Below are positions 26,113 to 34,218 of a stretch of DNA of 64,000 bases, in pieces. Every line of letters starts with the position of its first letter. Within the stretch, counting starts at the first letter, position 1. The notes beneath the pieces were generated by a model that was given only the letters and a program-made list of their open reading frames with translations, did not search any database and was not told where the DNA came from. Source of the stretch: an uncultured Acidimicrobiales bacterium (GTDB taxonomy: Bacteria; Actinomycetota; Acidimicrobiia; Acidimicrobiales; Bin134); NCBI GenBank assembly GCA_951813555.1, contig OX638344.1:3163076-3227075 (forward strand). Reading direction: 5' to 3'. The position numbers and the translations under genes are program-made.

Positions 26113-27735
26113 TCAGGAGTCGCGTGACGCCAATCCGTGGCGGCGGCGGAATTGGACGTCTCGGTATTGGCTCAGCTCATCGGCCAACTGCTCCTTGAGG
26201 CTGAGGCGCTTGGCCTTGCCGGTGACCGTGAAGGGCACGTCGTCGCCAAAGAGCACAACCTTGGGGCAGTAGGCGAATTCCAGCCGCTCGGCACAGAAAT
26301 CCAGAATCTCCTGCTCGGTCACGGGGCTGGCCTGGACTACGTAGGCGGCGATCTCCTCGCCGTAGTAGCGATTCTCGAAGGGGACGGCCAGGCCGAACTG
26401 AACGGCCGGATGGGCGTTGAGCACCTCGTCTACCTGGAAGGGGGAGATGTTGATGCCGCCGCGGATGATCAACTCTTTGATCCTCCCGGAGATGAAGAAG
26501 TACGGCGTTCCGTCATCTGCGGCTATCCAGAAGCCCTCATCGCCGGAATGAAACCAACCGCCCGTGAATGCGCTCGCGGTCGCCTCGGGCCGCCCGGCAT
26601 ATCCGCCCATCACCGTGGCGCCCCGGATGACGATCTCTCCGCGATCCCCTTCAAGACATTCACCGCCGTCGGGGTCGTGGATCTTCACTTCGACGTGGGG
26701 AACCGCGCCACCGATACTCGGGAATCCATGGTCGATGTACCAAGACCGACGAACACCATCGGCGACTGCCGGAATCATCGTCGACACCGCGGTGACCTCC
26801 GACAGCCCATACAGATGGCGAACTGGGATGCCGAAGAGGTCTTCGAAACCCACCACGGTTTCGGTCATGAGTGGCCCCGCACCGCAGAACACCTCCTGAA
26901 AGCATGCCGGTGCCGGCCCGCGGCCTTCAGCGATGAGGAATTCGAGCAGGGTCGGTACCAGGCTCGAGACGGTGGCCCGTTCCGACTCCACATCGGGCCA
27001 GAATCGTTCTGAGCGAAAGCGGTCGCAGAGAACGGCTGACCCGCCCACATACCAGGCCTGAAGGCACGAGACCACGAGCCCGTTTACGTGATGAATCGGG
27101 AGGACGACGATCACCCGGGTATCGGCGCTCCACCCGGTTGCCCTGCTCAATGCGTCACAGTCGGTGATGAGGTTGCCGGCGCTGAGCTCGACGCCCTTGG
27201 GCTCGCCGGTAGTGCCGCTGGTGTACACCCGAAGCGCAGGGGTCTCCCACCCGCTACCCGCACCGGGAAGATTTATGGGAGCAGCGTCCACCTCTCGGAA
27301 CGGAATGGTCAAGACGCCGGTGGCCTCGCTCAGCTGAGTCGACCGGGAGGCCTCTGAGGAGCTGTGGACCAAGATCCGAGCCTCGGCGTGGGACAGTATG
27401 AAACCTTGGCGCTCCGCAGACTCGTGGGCATTGAGCGGCAGATACACCCACCCGCGCGTCCAGCACGCGAACGCAACCGCTAGGGCGTCGGCGGAATTGC
27501 CCGCGAGCACGGCGACTGAGTCGCCATGCTGGATGCCCCGGTCCGCCAGCCCAGTAGCGGTGCGGGCCACCTGGGCAAGCCACTCCATCCGCGTCCACTC
27601 GCGACGCGTGCCGCAATCGTGGTTGATCTCAGTCAAGTAGGGCGCGTCGGGGTTTCCGATCGCCTGCTCCGGTAAGAATTCGCGGAACGAATTCCAGTCA
27701 GGCTGCCAGTCGTCGACAGGATGCGATGGGCTCAT
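26113..27735 (-). CDS. Acyl-CoA synthetase (AMP-forming), class I adenylate-forming enzyme
   Basis: The 540-residue protein carries the adenylation core motifs YTSGTTGEPKGV (A3), LYGLSEVT (A5), HSGDEGF (A7), GRIKELIIRGGINISP (A8) and a C-terminal catalytic Lys in TVTGKAKR (A10). It would convert a carboxylic acid to its CoA thioester. Placed directly after the amidase (9 nt gap), it is the natural next step after nitrile to amide to acid, delivering the acid to CoA-dependent catabolism. The acid itself is unknown. Confidence 0.82.
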   Translation of the reverse strand: MSPSHPVDDWQPDWNSFREFLPEQAIGNPDAPYLTEINHDCGTRREWTRMEWLAQVARTATGLADRGIQHGDSVAVLAGNSADALAVAFACWTRGWVYLPLNAHESAERQGFILSHAEARILVHSSSEASRSTQLSEATGVLTIPFREVDAAPINLPGAGSGWETPALRVYTSGTTGEPKGVELSAGNLITDCDALSRATGWSADTRVIVVLPIHHVNGLVVSCLQAWYVGGSAVLCDRFRSERFWPDVESERATVSSLVPTLLEFLIAEGRGPAPACFQEVFCGAGPLMTETVVGFEDLFGIPVRHLYGLSEVTAVSTMIPAVADGVRRSWYIDHGFPSIGGAVPHVEVKIHDPDGGECLEGDRGEIVIRGATVMGGYAGRPEATASAFTGGWFHSGDEGFWIAADDGTPYFFISGRIKELIIRGGINISPFQVDEVLNAHPAVQFGLAVPFENRYYGEEIAAYVVQASPVTEQEILDFCAERLEFAYCPKVVLFGDDVPFTVTGKAKRLSLKEQLADELSQYRDVQFRRRHGLASRDS

Positions 27736-27744
27736 AGCGGCGCG

Positions 27745-29163
27745 CTAAGCCGCAAGCACCGGGGGATGTTGGAGGTGGTGATCAGTGGCAGACTGGATCG
27801 CAGCCGCACACCGCAGCAGCGTCGCCTCCGCGAACGGGCGCCCGATGAGCTGCACACCCACCGGCATGCGATCCTGGTCGAATCCGCCCGGCACCGATAC
27901 GGCGGGAAGCCCGGTGAGCGACGGAAGCCCGGTGAACTGCATGATCGCCGACAGCATGTCCTCGTCCTCACCGTCGATGTTGACCAGCGTCTCCCCCAGG
28001 GGTGTGGCCGTGAACGGAAGCGTCGGGCACACGATCACATCGACTTCGGCGTAGGCCGCCAGCATCTGCTGGCGCAGCAGCGCCCGGTAGCGCTGGGCCT
28101 GGACGTAGTGGACGGCGGGAATCAGCTCCCCGACCTGGAGCAGCAACCGGACGTCGTCGGCATAGTCGTCGCGGTTGGCCCGCAGCGAGCCCTGGTGGTA
28201 CGTGCTGGGCTCCACGGACTCCACCGTGAGCTGTGCAGAGATGTTGCCTTCGATATCGGGGATGGACACCTCCCTCACCACGGCGCCGAGATCTAGGAGC
28301 ACGTCGACGGCCTCTCGAACCGCCTTCTCGACCGCGGCCTGCATGTGGTGGAGCGAATAGCCCTCGATCAACCCGACTCGCAGGCCGCCGACCCCGGCTT
28401 CAAGCGCGCCCGTGTAGTCGTCGACGCCGACGTCGGCCGAGCCCGGATCGCGGCCGTCGTGGCCGGCCAGCGCACCGAGAAGAAGCGCGCAGTCACGGGC
28501 GCTGCGGGCCATCGGCCCAACCGTGTCCATGCTCCAGGCCAGCGGGATGACGCCCGCGTTGGAGACCCGCCCGATGGTGGGCCGCACGCCGGTTATCCCG
28601 TTCAACGCGGATGGCAGCCGGACCGATCCGCCGGTGTCGGTTCCCAGGGCGCCAAAGCAGGCCCCGGACGCCACCGCCACGCCCGAGCCGCCGCTGGAAC
28701 CGCCGGGCATCCGCCCCTTGTTCCAGGGATTCTTCACAAACCCGAAGGTGACGTTGGCCGAAGTGCCTCCCCAGGCGAATTCGTGAAGGTTGGTCTTGCC
28801 GATGATGATGGCCCCGGCCGAGCGCAGGCGCTCGACCACGGTGGCGTCGATGGTGGAGATGTTGTCTTTGAGAACCGCGCTGCCAGCGGTGGTCAGCTTG
28901 CCGGCCACGTTGATGTTGTCCTTCAAGGCGATGGGCATGCCGTGCAGCGGTCCTATCCGGTAGCCGGCCCGAATCATGGCGGCCGACGCCTCGGCAACCT
29001 CGAGGGCATCCTCGAACAGCGAGATGTAGGCATTGGTGTCGGAAATGGCGGCGGCCTGGTCGAGGCATGCCCCTACCAGATCGACTGGCGACACCTCGCC
29101 GGCAGCCACGCGGCGCGCGGCCGTGTGGAGTTCCATGGTCAGTAGTTCGCTGCGGGCCGTCAT
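27745..29163 (-). CDS. Amidase, amidase-signature family
   Basis: The 472-residue hydrolase has the Ser-cisSer-Lys triad of the amidase-signature family: Lys81 in ALKDNINVAG, Ser156 in GGSSGGSG, and the nucleophile Ser180 in GTDTGGSVR. It should hydrolyse the amide formed by nitrile hydratase to the acid and ammonia. Its ATG overlaps the stop of the small GatC-like gene (ATGA), as in GatC/GatA-like pairs. A GatCAB role is unlikely, because there is no gatB and the context is catabolic. Confidence 0.88.
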   Translation of the reverse strand: MTARSELLTMELHTAARRVAAGEVSPVDLVGACLDQAAAISDTNAYISLFEDALEVAEASAAMIRAGYRIGPLHGMPIALKDNINVAGKLTTAGSAVLKDNISTIDATVVERLRSAGAIIIGKTNLHEFAWGGTSANVTFGFVKNPWNKGRMPGGSSGGSGVAVASGACFGALGTDTGGSVRLPSALNGITGVRPTIGRVSNAGVIPLAWSMDTVGPMARSARDCALLLGALAGHDGRDPGSADVGVDDYTGALEAGVGGLRVGLIEGYSLHHMQAAVEKAVREAVDVLLDLGAVVREVSIPDIEGNISAQLTVESVEPSTYHQGSLRANRDDYADDVRLLLQVGELIPAVHYVQAQRYRALLRQQMLAAYAEVDVIVCPTLPFTATPLGETLVNIDGEDEDMLSAIMQFTGLPSLTGLPAVSVPGGFDQDRMPVGVQLIGRPFAEATLLRCAAAIQSATDHHLQHPPVLAA

Positions 29164-29399
29164 CCTTTTGCCCCTGCCAAGTCATGGGGGGCAATTCCGG
29201 TGACAGTGTTGAATGTGGAGGCCGGCATCAGCTCTTGAACCGACTGCATGCGGGTGCTGAGGGCGACCGCGGCAGGCATCCAGGCGCTGAGCAGCTCGGC
29301 CACCTCCTCGGCATCGGCGTCGGTGAGCGGAAGGTTGATCAGCGCGGCGGTTGCCTTGACGTTTTCGACGGTGAGCTGGGAACTTCGCATGTCACTCAT
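29160..29399 (-). CDS. Small GatC/AtzG-like amidase partner
   Basis: The 79-residue protein has the short helical pattern (VKATAALINLPLTDADAEEVAELLSAWMPAAVALSTRM) of GatC-like and AtzG (DUF4089)-type proteins that wrap around an amidase and stabilise it. It starts 8 bp inside the end of the nitrile hydratase accessory gene and ends overlapping the amidase start, so translation is coupled on both sides. The assignment rests on size, pattern and position rather than on catalytic motifs. Confidence 0.6.
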   Translation of the reverse strand: MSDMRSSQLTVENVKATAALINLPLTDADAEEVAELLSAWMPAAVALSTRMQSVQELMPASTFNTVTGIAPHDLAGAKG

Positions 29400-29844
29400 G
29401 GGGTCTCCCCTCGCCCTCCCGAGACGGGACGATGGCCACCGGCTCGCGCGCCGGTGGGTGGTGGTGAGCATTGGCCGGCGTCGCCAGCACCTCGGCGGTG
29501 CGCCGGTCGAGCTCTTCGGTCTCGAGCATGCCCTTGTCGCCCAGGAGCTTCTCGAGAGCCTCCATCCACCGGTCGTAGTAACTCCATCCGGTGGTCGAGC
29601 CGGTGCTTGACTCCCAGTTTTGAATCGAGCGGATCAGCTCTTCCTGGAACTCCGGCCAGTCGAAGGCGCCATCGTCGTGCATGGCGGTGGCGATGGCAAA
29701 GGCCCGGATCTCCCAGGCATGGTTGAACGCCATCTCTCCGGATCGGCGGGGTATCTCCTCGTTGAAGGGCAACTCGTCTACGAGGCGTTCGAGCTTCTCC
29801 CGGACATCGGGAGGGATCACCTCGTTCATCGGGGGCAGGGTCAC
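29392..29844 (-). CDS. Nitrile hydratase accessory protein (beta-N-terminus-like, cobalt-loading)
   Basis: The 150-residue protein resembles the N-terminal half of the nitrile hydratase beta subunit (FNEEIPRRSGEMAFNHAWEIRAFAIATAMHDDGAFDWPEFQEELIRSI, then YYDRWMEALEKLL). Proteins of this kind (NhlE and P14K types) bind the alpha subunit, insert cobalt and exchange with beta by subunit swapping. It follows nthA by 11 nt. The GTG at 29842-29844 is the longest start; the ATG at 29827-29829 is an alternative. Confidence 0.8.
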   Translation of the reverse strand: MTLPPMNEVIPPDVREKLERLVDELPFNEEIPRRSGEMAFNHAWEIRAFAIATAMHDDGAFDWPEFQEELIRSIQNWESSTGSTTGWSYYDRWMEALEKLLGDKGMLETEELDRRTAEVLATPANAHHHPPAREPVAIVPSREGEGRPHE

Positions 29845-29855
29845 ACCGATGGCCT

Positions 29856-30479
29856 CTACTTCGGGGCGGTGGCGTCGGTGAGCCCGAGCAAGGAATCACG
29901 GGTGACGAGGGCGGCGAGCTCTTCCTCACTCCACCCTTCGGTGCCCTCCGGCCGCCGGGGCAGAACCCAATAGCGCAGCTCGGCGCTGGAGTCCCACACC
30001 TTGACCTCGATGTCGTCGCCAGGGTCGAACCCGAATTCGGCCATCACACCGCGGGGGTCCCGCACGGCGCGGGCTCGGTAGGCCGGGTACTTGTACCAGT
30101 TGGGGGGGAGCCCGAGAACCGGCCACGGGTAGCACGAGCACAGCGTGCACACCACGACGTTGTGCACGTCTTCGGTGTTCTCAAGGACGATCATCTCTTC
30201 GCCCTGGATGCCCCCGATGTCGATCTCGCGGCAGGCCGCGGTGGCATCGGCCAGAAGGAACAGCTTGAACTCGGGGTCGACCCAGGCCCGGGCGGTGGCC
30301 CTGGCGCCGAGATGCGGCCCAAGCTCGTTCTCGAACACCGAAGACATGTAGTCGATGGCGTCGCTGGCGATGAGGTCCTTCTCCACGAGGATCGACTCCA
30401 TCGCCTTGACCCGAGCGGCAATCTCCTCGTCGCTGCGGGGGAAGGATCCCGATACCGGGTTTGGACCTTGCGTTGTCAT
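29856..30479 (-). CDS. nthA: Nitrile hydratase alpha subunit, cobalt type
   Basis: The 207-residue subunit carries the metal site. The claw motif C111-T-L-C114-S-C116, followed by YPW, has Thr at the second position, the mark of the cobalt enzyme (iron enzymes have Ser). The middle and last cysteines would be oxidised to sulfinic and sulfenic acid. It hydrates nitriles to amides in the cytoplasm. In this operon beta precedes alpha, the order known for cobalt enzymes from Rhodococcus rhodochrous J1. It lies 63 bp after nthB. Confidence 0.94.
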   Translation of the reverse strand: MTTQGPNPVSGSFPRSDEEIAARVKAMESILVEKDLIASDAIDYMSSVFENELGPHLGARATARAWVDPEFKLFLLADATAACREIDIGGIQGEEMIVLENTEDVHNVVVCTLCSCYPWPVLGLPPNWYKYPAYRARAVRDPRGVMAEFGFDPGDDIEVKVWDSSAELRYWVLPRRPEGTEGWSEEELAALVTRDSLLGLTDATAPK

Positions 30480-30542
30480 TTGGGCTTCCTATCGTGGTGA
30501 AGGGGTTGGCGGTGGCGAACAATGCGAGCCGGCCTGGGTCGC

Positions 30543-31217
30543 TCAGGCAGGGAGGAGATACGGCTCCCACAGATCGATGTAGACAGTAGAGTTGGCGCCC
30601 TCTTCGCCCCACAGCTCCTCTCCGGAGAACTCGACGGTGTACACGTACTCCGATCCCTCGCCCTCGCCCATGGCGTTGGTGTCGGGATACACGTAGGAGC
30701 CGTGGAGGGTAGCGATGGTCCCGGTGCGACCTCGGACGTAGGCGGGCCGTCGGGTGTGGCCCAGCGAGGGCCCGTCGACCACAGTCACCCGGTCGCCGGT
30801 AGCGAACTTGGCGGGCTGGTCATTGGGGCGGTGGTAGTCGTCGCCGGAGGCGATCAGCCCCTTCAGCGTCTCGACCATCTCCGGCTTGCTGCTGGGGGGA
30901 AGCTCCTTGTCGGGATTGTCCAAGTAGTACTGGGTCCGACGCTCGAGCTCTTCGGCGTCGAAGATGCCCCTTTCCACGCCGTAATGAACCATGGAATCGA
31001 TCCAGTGCTCGTAGTACCGCGCCGTGATGTAGTCGTGCGGGGGGATCTGTTCCATGCCGTGGCGGAATTCGTCGAGGTTGAAGGCCCCCGCCATGGCCAT
31101 GGCCGGAAACATCACCAAGACCGTTTTCTCCCACTCGGAGTGGAAGACGGGCTCATCATCGGGGTGAAGAATCGGGCCGAAACCATGCCGCCCGCCGAGG
31201 TCGTGAATACCGTCCAT
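30543..31217 (-). CDS. nthB: Nitrile hydratase beta subunit
   Basis: The 224-residue subunit begins MDGIHDLGGRHGFGPI, the near-invariant start of nitrile hydratase beta. It contains YYEHWIDSM, the C-terminal SH3-like barrel (FATGDRVTVVDGPSLGHTRRPAYVRGRTGTI) and ends STVYIDLWEPYLLPA. It pairs with NthA to form the active alpha-beta unit. It is the first gene of the hydratase operon, preceded by a promoter with a TTGACA -35 and the shared operator. Confidence 0.94.
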   Translation of the reverse strand: MDGIHDLGGRHGFGPILHPDDEPVFHSEWEKTVLVMFPAMAMAGAFNLDEFRHGMEQIPPHDYITARYYEHWIDSMVHYGVERGIFDAEELERRTQYYLDNPDKELPPSSKPEMVETLKGLIASGDDYHRPNDQPAKFATGDRVTVVDGPSLGHTRRPAYVRGRTGTIATLHGSYVYPDTNAMGEGEGSEYVYTVEFSGEELWGEEGANSTVYIDLWEPYLLPA

Positions 31218-31246
31218 ATCAAGCGCCTCCTCTTCCTAGAGCTTCG

Positions 31247-31286
31247 ACCCTAGACCGCGCCTCTGAACGTGTCAATCAGCATCGAC
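31247..31286 (-). promoter_or_regulatory. Promoter and operator of the nitrile hydratase operon
   Basis: On the minus strand TTGACA (31275-31270), a 17-bp spacer and TAGGGT (31252-31247) form a promoter 30 bp before the nthB ATG. The inverted repeat GTCAAT-CAGC-ATCGAC (31271-31286) overlaps the -35. The same arrangement occurs upstream of the transporter genes. Confidence 0.7.
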
Positions 31287-31312
31287 CTATAGACCTGACG
31301 GCCGAGCTGCTG

Positions 31313-32734
31313 CTAGGCAACGACCTCGTCGAGCACTCTGATCACGTCTTCTTCTGCTCGGGCCAGGTACAGCCTCTGCATTGCCAAGTTGCGCTGACCC
31401 ACGCTTTCTTGGTCGGATTTGCGGGTTCGCCAGTCGATGGCGAGCTGGCTGGGAGTGGCGTCGGGGTGGAGCGCCGCCAGCTCGAGGTACTGCCTGATCG
31501 CCTCATACATGTTTGTCGACAACGATGAGAGCGGAGGCGCCCAGGGCCCGAAATGCTCGCGATAGGCCCGCAGCAGCTCGGCATTGCCCGGACTCGACAC
31601 GCTCTGGAAGTAGTTGAGGGCGGTCCAGATGCCGTTGCCGGCCGCCGGGCCGACATGCTCCAGCGTGCACTCGTCCATCACCAGCGACACGCGGCTGGCC
31701 AGATCTCGCAGTCCGGCCTCGTAGGCCTGCTGCTGGAACGCGACCTCATCGGCGCCAACCAGCGACGACATCACGACGTCGGCACCGGACGCACGGATGC
31801 TGTCGATGATGGGGGCGAACTCCCGCGTCCCGAGCGGGGTGAAGCGCTGCGCGACCACCCGGCTGCCCGAGGCGTCGAGGATCTTGGCGGCCGCCCGATG
31901 CGCCCCGAACGACCAGCTGTACTGCTGACCCACCAGGAACCACCTGTTTCCGCCGGTCTCGCGCTCCACGATCTGAGACAGCGCCCCCATTTGAGCCTCA
32001 GGACGCTCCCCGAACCGGATCACCCGTCTGGCCTCCATACCGCCCTCATTGATCACGGGATGCACCATGAGGACGTCATGCCCGTCAGAGGCCGCGGCGG
32101 CCGCCGCGAAGCTCGCGGAGGTGGCGCAGGCGAATATGGCCTGGCAGCCAGCCTTAATGAGCCTGAGAGTCTCCCTCCGGGCCTGGAGGTGGTCGGTGGC
32201 GTCGTCGGCGATCAGCAGCTCGACCGGACGATGGTCAACTCCCCCGCAGGCGTTGGCCTCCTCGACGGCCAACTGGGCCATGTACTCCGCAGCCATCGAG
32301 TAGACGGCCCCCGACCCCGACTTGCTGGTCAAAAGGCCTATCCGGCGCGCCGCCGTGGGTGCCGGCAAGGGCAGCGATGCCCCTCGATGGCGGGCCAGCC
32401 ACTCAATGCCCTCCGACGGCACCTGTGCCCGGAACCGGACGCGTGTCTGGGCCAAGCCCGTTCGCTCGAATTTGATGCGAAGCTGTCCCCGCCATGGCTG
32501 ATCGTGCTCGATCACGATCTCCCGGCCAGGCAACACAACTCTCAAGCGGCCCAGCACCTGGGCATCGCAACCCCCGGGCAGATCGATGGCCACCGCGTAG
32601 CCGGGTGCGACCCGGTGGCACCGTGCCCGGAACATCCACCCCGCGTCATCCCGCCTGCCGAATCGCTCGAATGCCTCCGCTGGCGTCAGATTGACGTCAG
32701 CCTCGCTCGACAGGGTGACCGTCGCGGAGTTCAC
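31313..32734 (-). CDS. SRPBCC domain fused to an AmiC-like periplasmic-binding-fold amide sensor (cytoplasmic)
   Basis: The 473-residue protein has no signal peptide. Residues about 5-120 look like an SRPBCC (START-like) ligand-binding domain. Residues about 130-470 are a type I periplasmic-binding fold of the AmiC/FmdD/urea-amide group (RIGLLTSKSGSGAVYSMAAEYMAQLAVEEANACGG, ELLIADDATD, GANRFLVGQQYSW-like GGNRWFLVGQQYSW). AmiC-like proteins (AmiC; NhlC/NhhC in Rhodococcus) sense amides in the cytoplasm and control amidase or hydratase operons. Its GTG start overlaps the stop of the ArsR gene (GTGA), so repressor and sensor are made together. The SRPBCC fusion is unusual. It is expected to be the inducer-sensing part of the regulon. 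Confidence 0.78.
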   Translation of the reverse strand: MNSATVTLSSEADVNLTPAEAFERFGRRDDAGWMFRARCHRVAPGYAVAIDLPGGCDAQVLGRLRVVLPGREIVIEHDQPWRGQLRIKFERTGLAQTRVRFRAQVPSEGIEWLARHRGASLPLPAPTAARRIGLLTSKSGSGAVYSMAAEYMAQLAVEEANACGGVDHRPVELLIADDATDHLQARRETLRLIKAGCQAIFACATSASFAAAAAASDGHDVLMVHPVINEGGMEARRVIRFGERPEAQMGALSQIVERETGGNRWFLVGQQYSWSFGAHRAAAKILDASGSRVVAQRFTPLGTREFAPIIDSIRASGADVVMSSLVGADEVAFQQQAYEAGLRDLASRVSLVMDECTLEHVGPAAGNGIWTALNYFQSVSSPGNAELLRAYREHFGPWAPPLSSLSTNMYEAIRQYLELAALHPDATPSQLAIDWRTRKSDQESVGQRNLAMQRLYLARAEEDVIRVLDEVVA

Positions 32735-33087
32735 CCCACCGCCAGAGTCTCCTCGTAAGCATCGCCGGGGCCATCAGTCGAGGCAGAGGCGCTCAACTCG
32801 TCGGCTGCCTGCGTCATGATCCGCTGGAGAAAGTCCAGCGCCTCCCTCACCGAGCCGTCGGCGTCGAGCCGCACGTACCGATAGCGGCCCACCTTGCGCT
32901 CCTGAACCACGCCGGATGTGCGGAGAACCCGGAGATGCGACGACACCGTCGTCCTGCCGACCGAGCTGATCCGCTCGGTGATCTCCGAGACGGTGCACTC
33001 ACCGTGCTCGCTCAAAATCGCCAGTATCTGCCGTCGGACACCGTCCGACAGGGCATCAAAAGCGAGACTCTCAGTAGATGGGCGCAC
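32731..33087 (-). CDS. ArsR-family transcriptional repressor of the nitrile locus
   Basis: The 118-residue winged-helix protein has the ArsR DNA-recognition pattern (LAFDALSDGVRRQILAILSEHGECTVSEITERI, then RTTVSSHLRVLRTSGVVQERKVGRYRYVRL). The metal-binding ELCVCD motif of arsenic or cadmium sensors is absent, so the signal is probably a small organic ligand or the coupled sensor protein. The -10 (TAGGAT) ends 6 nt before the GTG at 33085-33087, so the mRNA appears leaderless. The operator sits inside its own promoter, implying autorepression. NhlD of R. rhodochrous J1 is a comparable regulator next to a cobalt nitrile hydratase. Confidence 0.88.
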   Translation of the reverse strand: MRPSTESLAFDALSDGVRRQILAILSEHGECTVSEITERISSVGRTTVSSHLRVLRTSGVVQERKVGRYRYVRLDADGSVREALDFLQRIMTQAADELSASASTDGPGDAYEETLAVG

Positions 33088-33093
33088 TGTTAC

Positions 33094-33118
33094 ATCCTAA
33101 TCGTCGATCCGCATCGAC
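33094..33118 (-). promoter_or_regulatory. Promoter and operator of the arsR-sensor operon
   Basis: The perfect inverted repeat GTCGAT-CCGC-ATCGAC (33103-33118) lies 3 bp upstream of the minus-strand -10 TAGGAT (33099-33094), that is, in the spacer. This is the best palindrome of the five sites and would block RNA polymerase directly. Confidence 0.65.
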
Positions 33119-33172
33119 TCATATTGTTCTGGCATTTCACTTGCGGAAACCTCGATGACATGATCCGCCGCC

Positions 33173-34207
33173 TCACTTGACCAAATTCTGCATGCGGCCC
33201 CGATCGATCGTGACCAACACGGCCAGGATCACCACCAGTCCCCTGAGGATGTCCTGGGTGAAGATCGACACGCCGGTTACGTTCAGCCCATTGCTCAGCA
33301 CCGTGAGCAGCGCAACGCCCAACAGCGTCCTCGGCATGCCACCCACTCCCCCGGTGAGCGCCGTGCCCCCGATCACAATGGCGGCGATCGAATCGAGAAG
33401 GTATTGGTTGCCGAGGCTCGGGGTGGCCGATCCGAGCTGAAGAAGCAAGATCGCCCCGCCGAAGCCGGCAGTGGCCCCAGATACGACGAACGCCAGGGTC
33501 TTGTATCGCCGGACAGGCACCCCGCTCAACGCAGCCACGGGCTCGCCGGCACCGATGGCTACGAGATACCGCCCGAATCGGGTGTAGCGGTTTATGAACA
33601 CCAAGAGCGCCCACACGATGATCCCGGCCAGGAAGGTGTTGGGCACATCCGGGATCAACTCGCCCCGGGCAAGCCAATCGAAGGGTAGCTCATAGACGAA
33701 GACGGCCCTTCCCGACAGGATGTGCAGGGTGATCCCCGTGAATATGGAGAGCGTTCCCAGGGTCACGATGAACGAAGGGAGCCTCAGCAAGATCGAGCAA
33801 AACGCATTGACTCCGCCGAGTGCCATCCCGATGACGATGGTGAGGATGAACCCGGCGGTACCCCATCCATAGTCCGAGATCAAAACGGCGGCCGCGGCGG
33901 CAGAAAGGGCCGCGATCGCACCGACGGACAGGTCGATCGATCCCATCAGCACGACCAGCGTTGCCCCCAGCGAGATCATCAGCAGCGGTCCGGCCTGGGT
34001 GAGCATCACGTTGAGATTGGTGATCGAGATGAAGCGCGATTCGAAGGCGGTGAACAGCCCGATCAACACCGGCAACACCAGCACAGGGACCAGCGGCCGC
34101 CCCCACCGCTGGATGAATTCCACCACGTCGAGCAAGACGTCGGCAGGGCGTGCAGCGACCTTCTCGGCGGTAGATGGCTCGGTGTCGAGAGTCTCGTTGT
34201 CTGCCAT
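33173..34207 (-). CDS. Ribose-type ABC transporter permease
   Basis: The 344-residue protein has about nine hydrophobic segments and the RbsC-type family signatures ISLGATLVVLMGSIDLSVGAIAALSAAAAAVLI and GTALTGGVGGMPRTLLGVALLTVLSNGLN. Sugar permeases of this family import pentoses. Here the regulatory site, the tight link to nitrile genes and the adjacent binding protein suggest a nitrile, amide or other non-sugar cargo. It starts 11 bp after the ATPase gene and is probably co-transcribed with it. Confidence 0.86.
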   Translation of the reverse strand: MADNETLDTEPSTAEKVAARPADVLLDVVEFIQRWGRPLVPVLVLPVLIGLFTAFESRFISITNLNVMLTQAGPLLMISLGATLVVLMGSIDLSVGAIAALSAAAAAVLISDYGWGTAGFILTIVIGMALGGVNAFCSILLRLPSFIVTLGTLSIFTGITLHILSGRAVFVYELPFDWLARGELIPDVPNTFLAGIIVWALLVFINRYTRFGRYLVAIGAGEPVAALSGVPVRRYKTLAFVVSGATAGFGGAILLLQLGSATPSLGNQYLLDSIAAIVIGGTALTGGVGGMPRTLLGVALLTVLSNGLNVTGVSIFTQDILRGLVVILAVLVTIDRGRMQNLVK

Positions 34208-34218
34208 CGGTGTCTTCC

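Noticed and set aside
29160..29163. Amidase and small protein as the GatCAB amidotransferase
   Set aside because: There is no gatB nearby and the genes are embedded in a nitrile hydratase operon.
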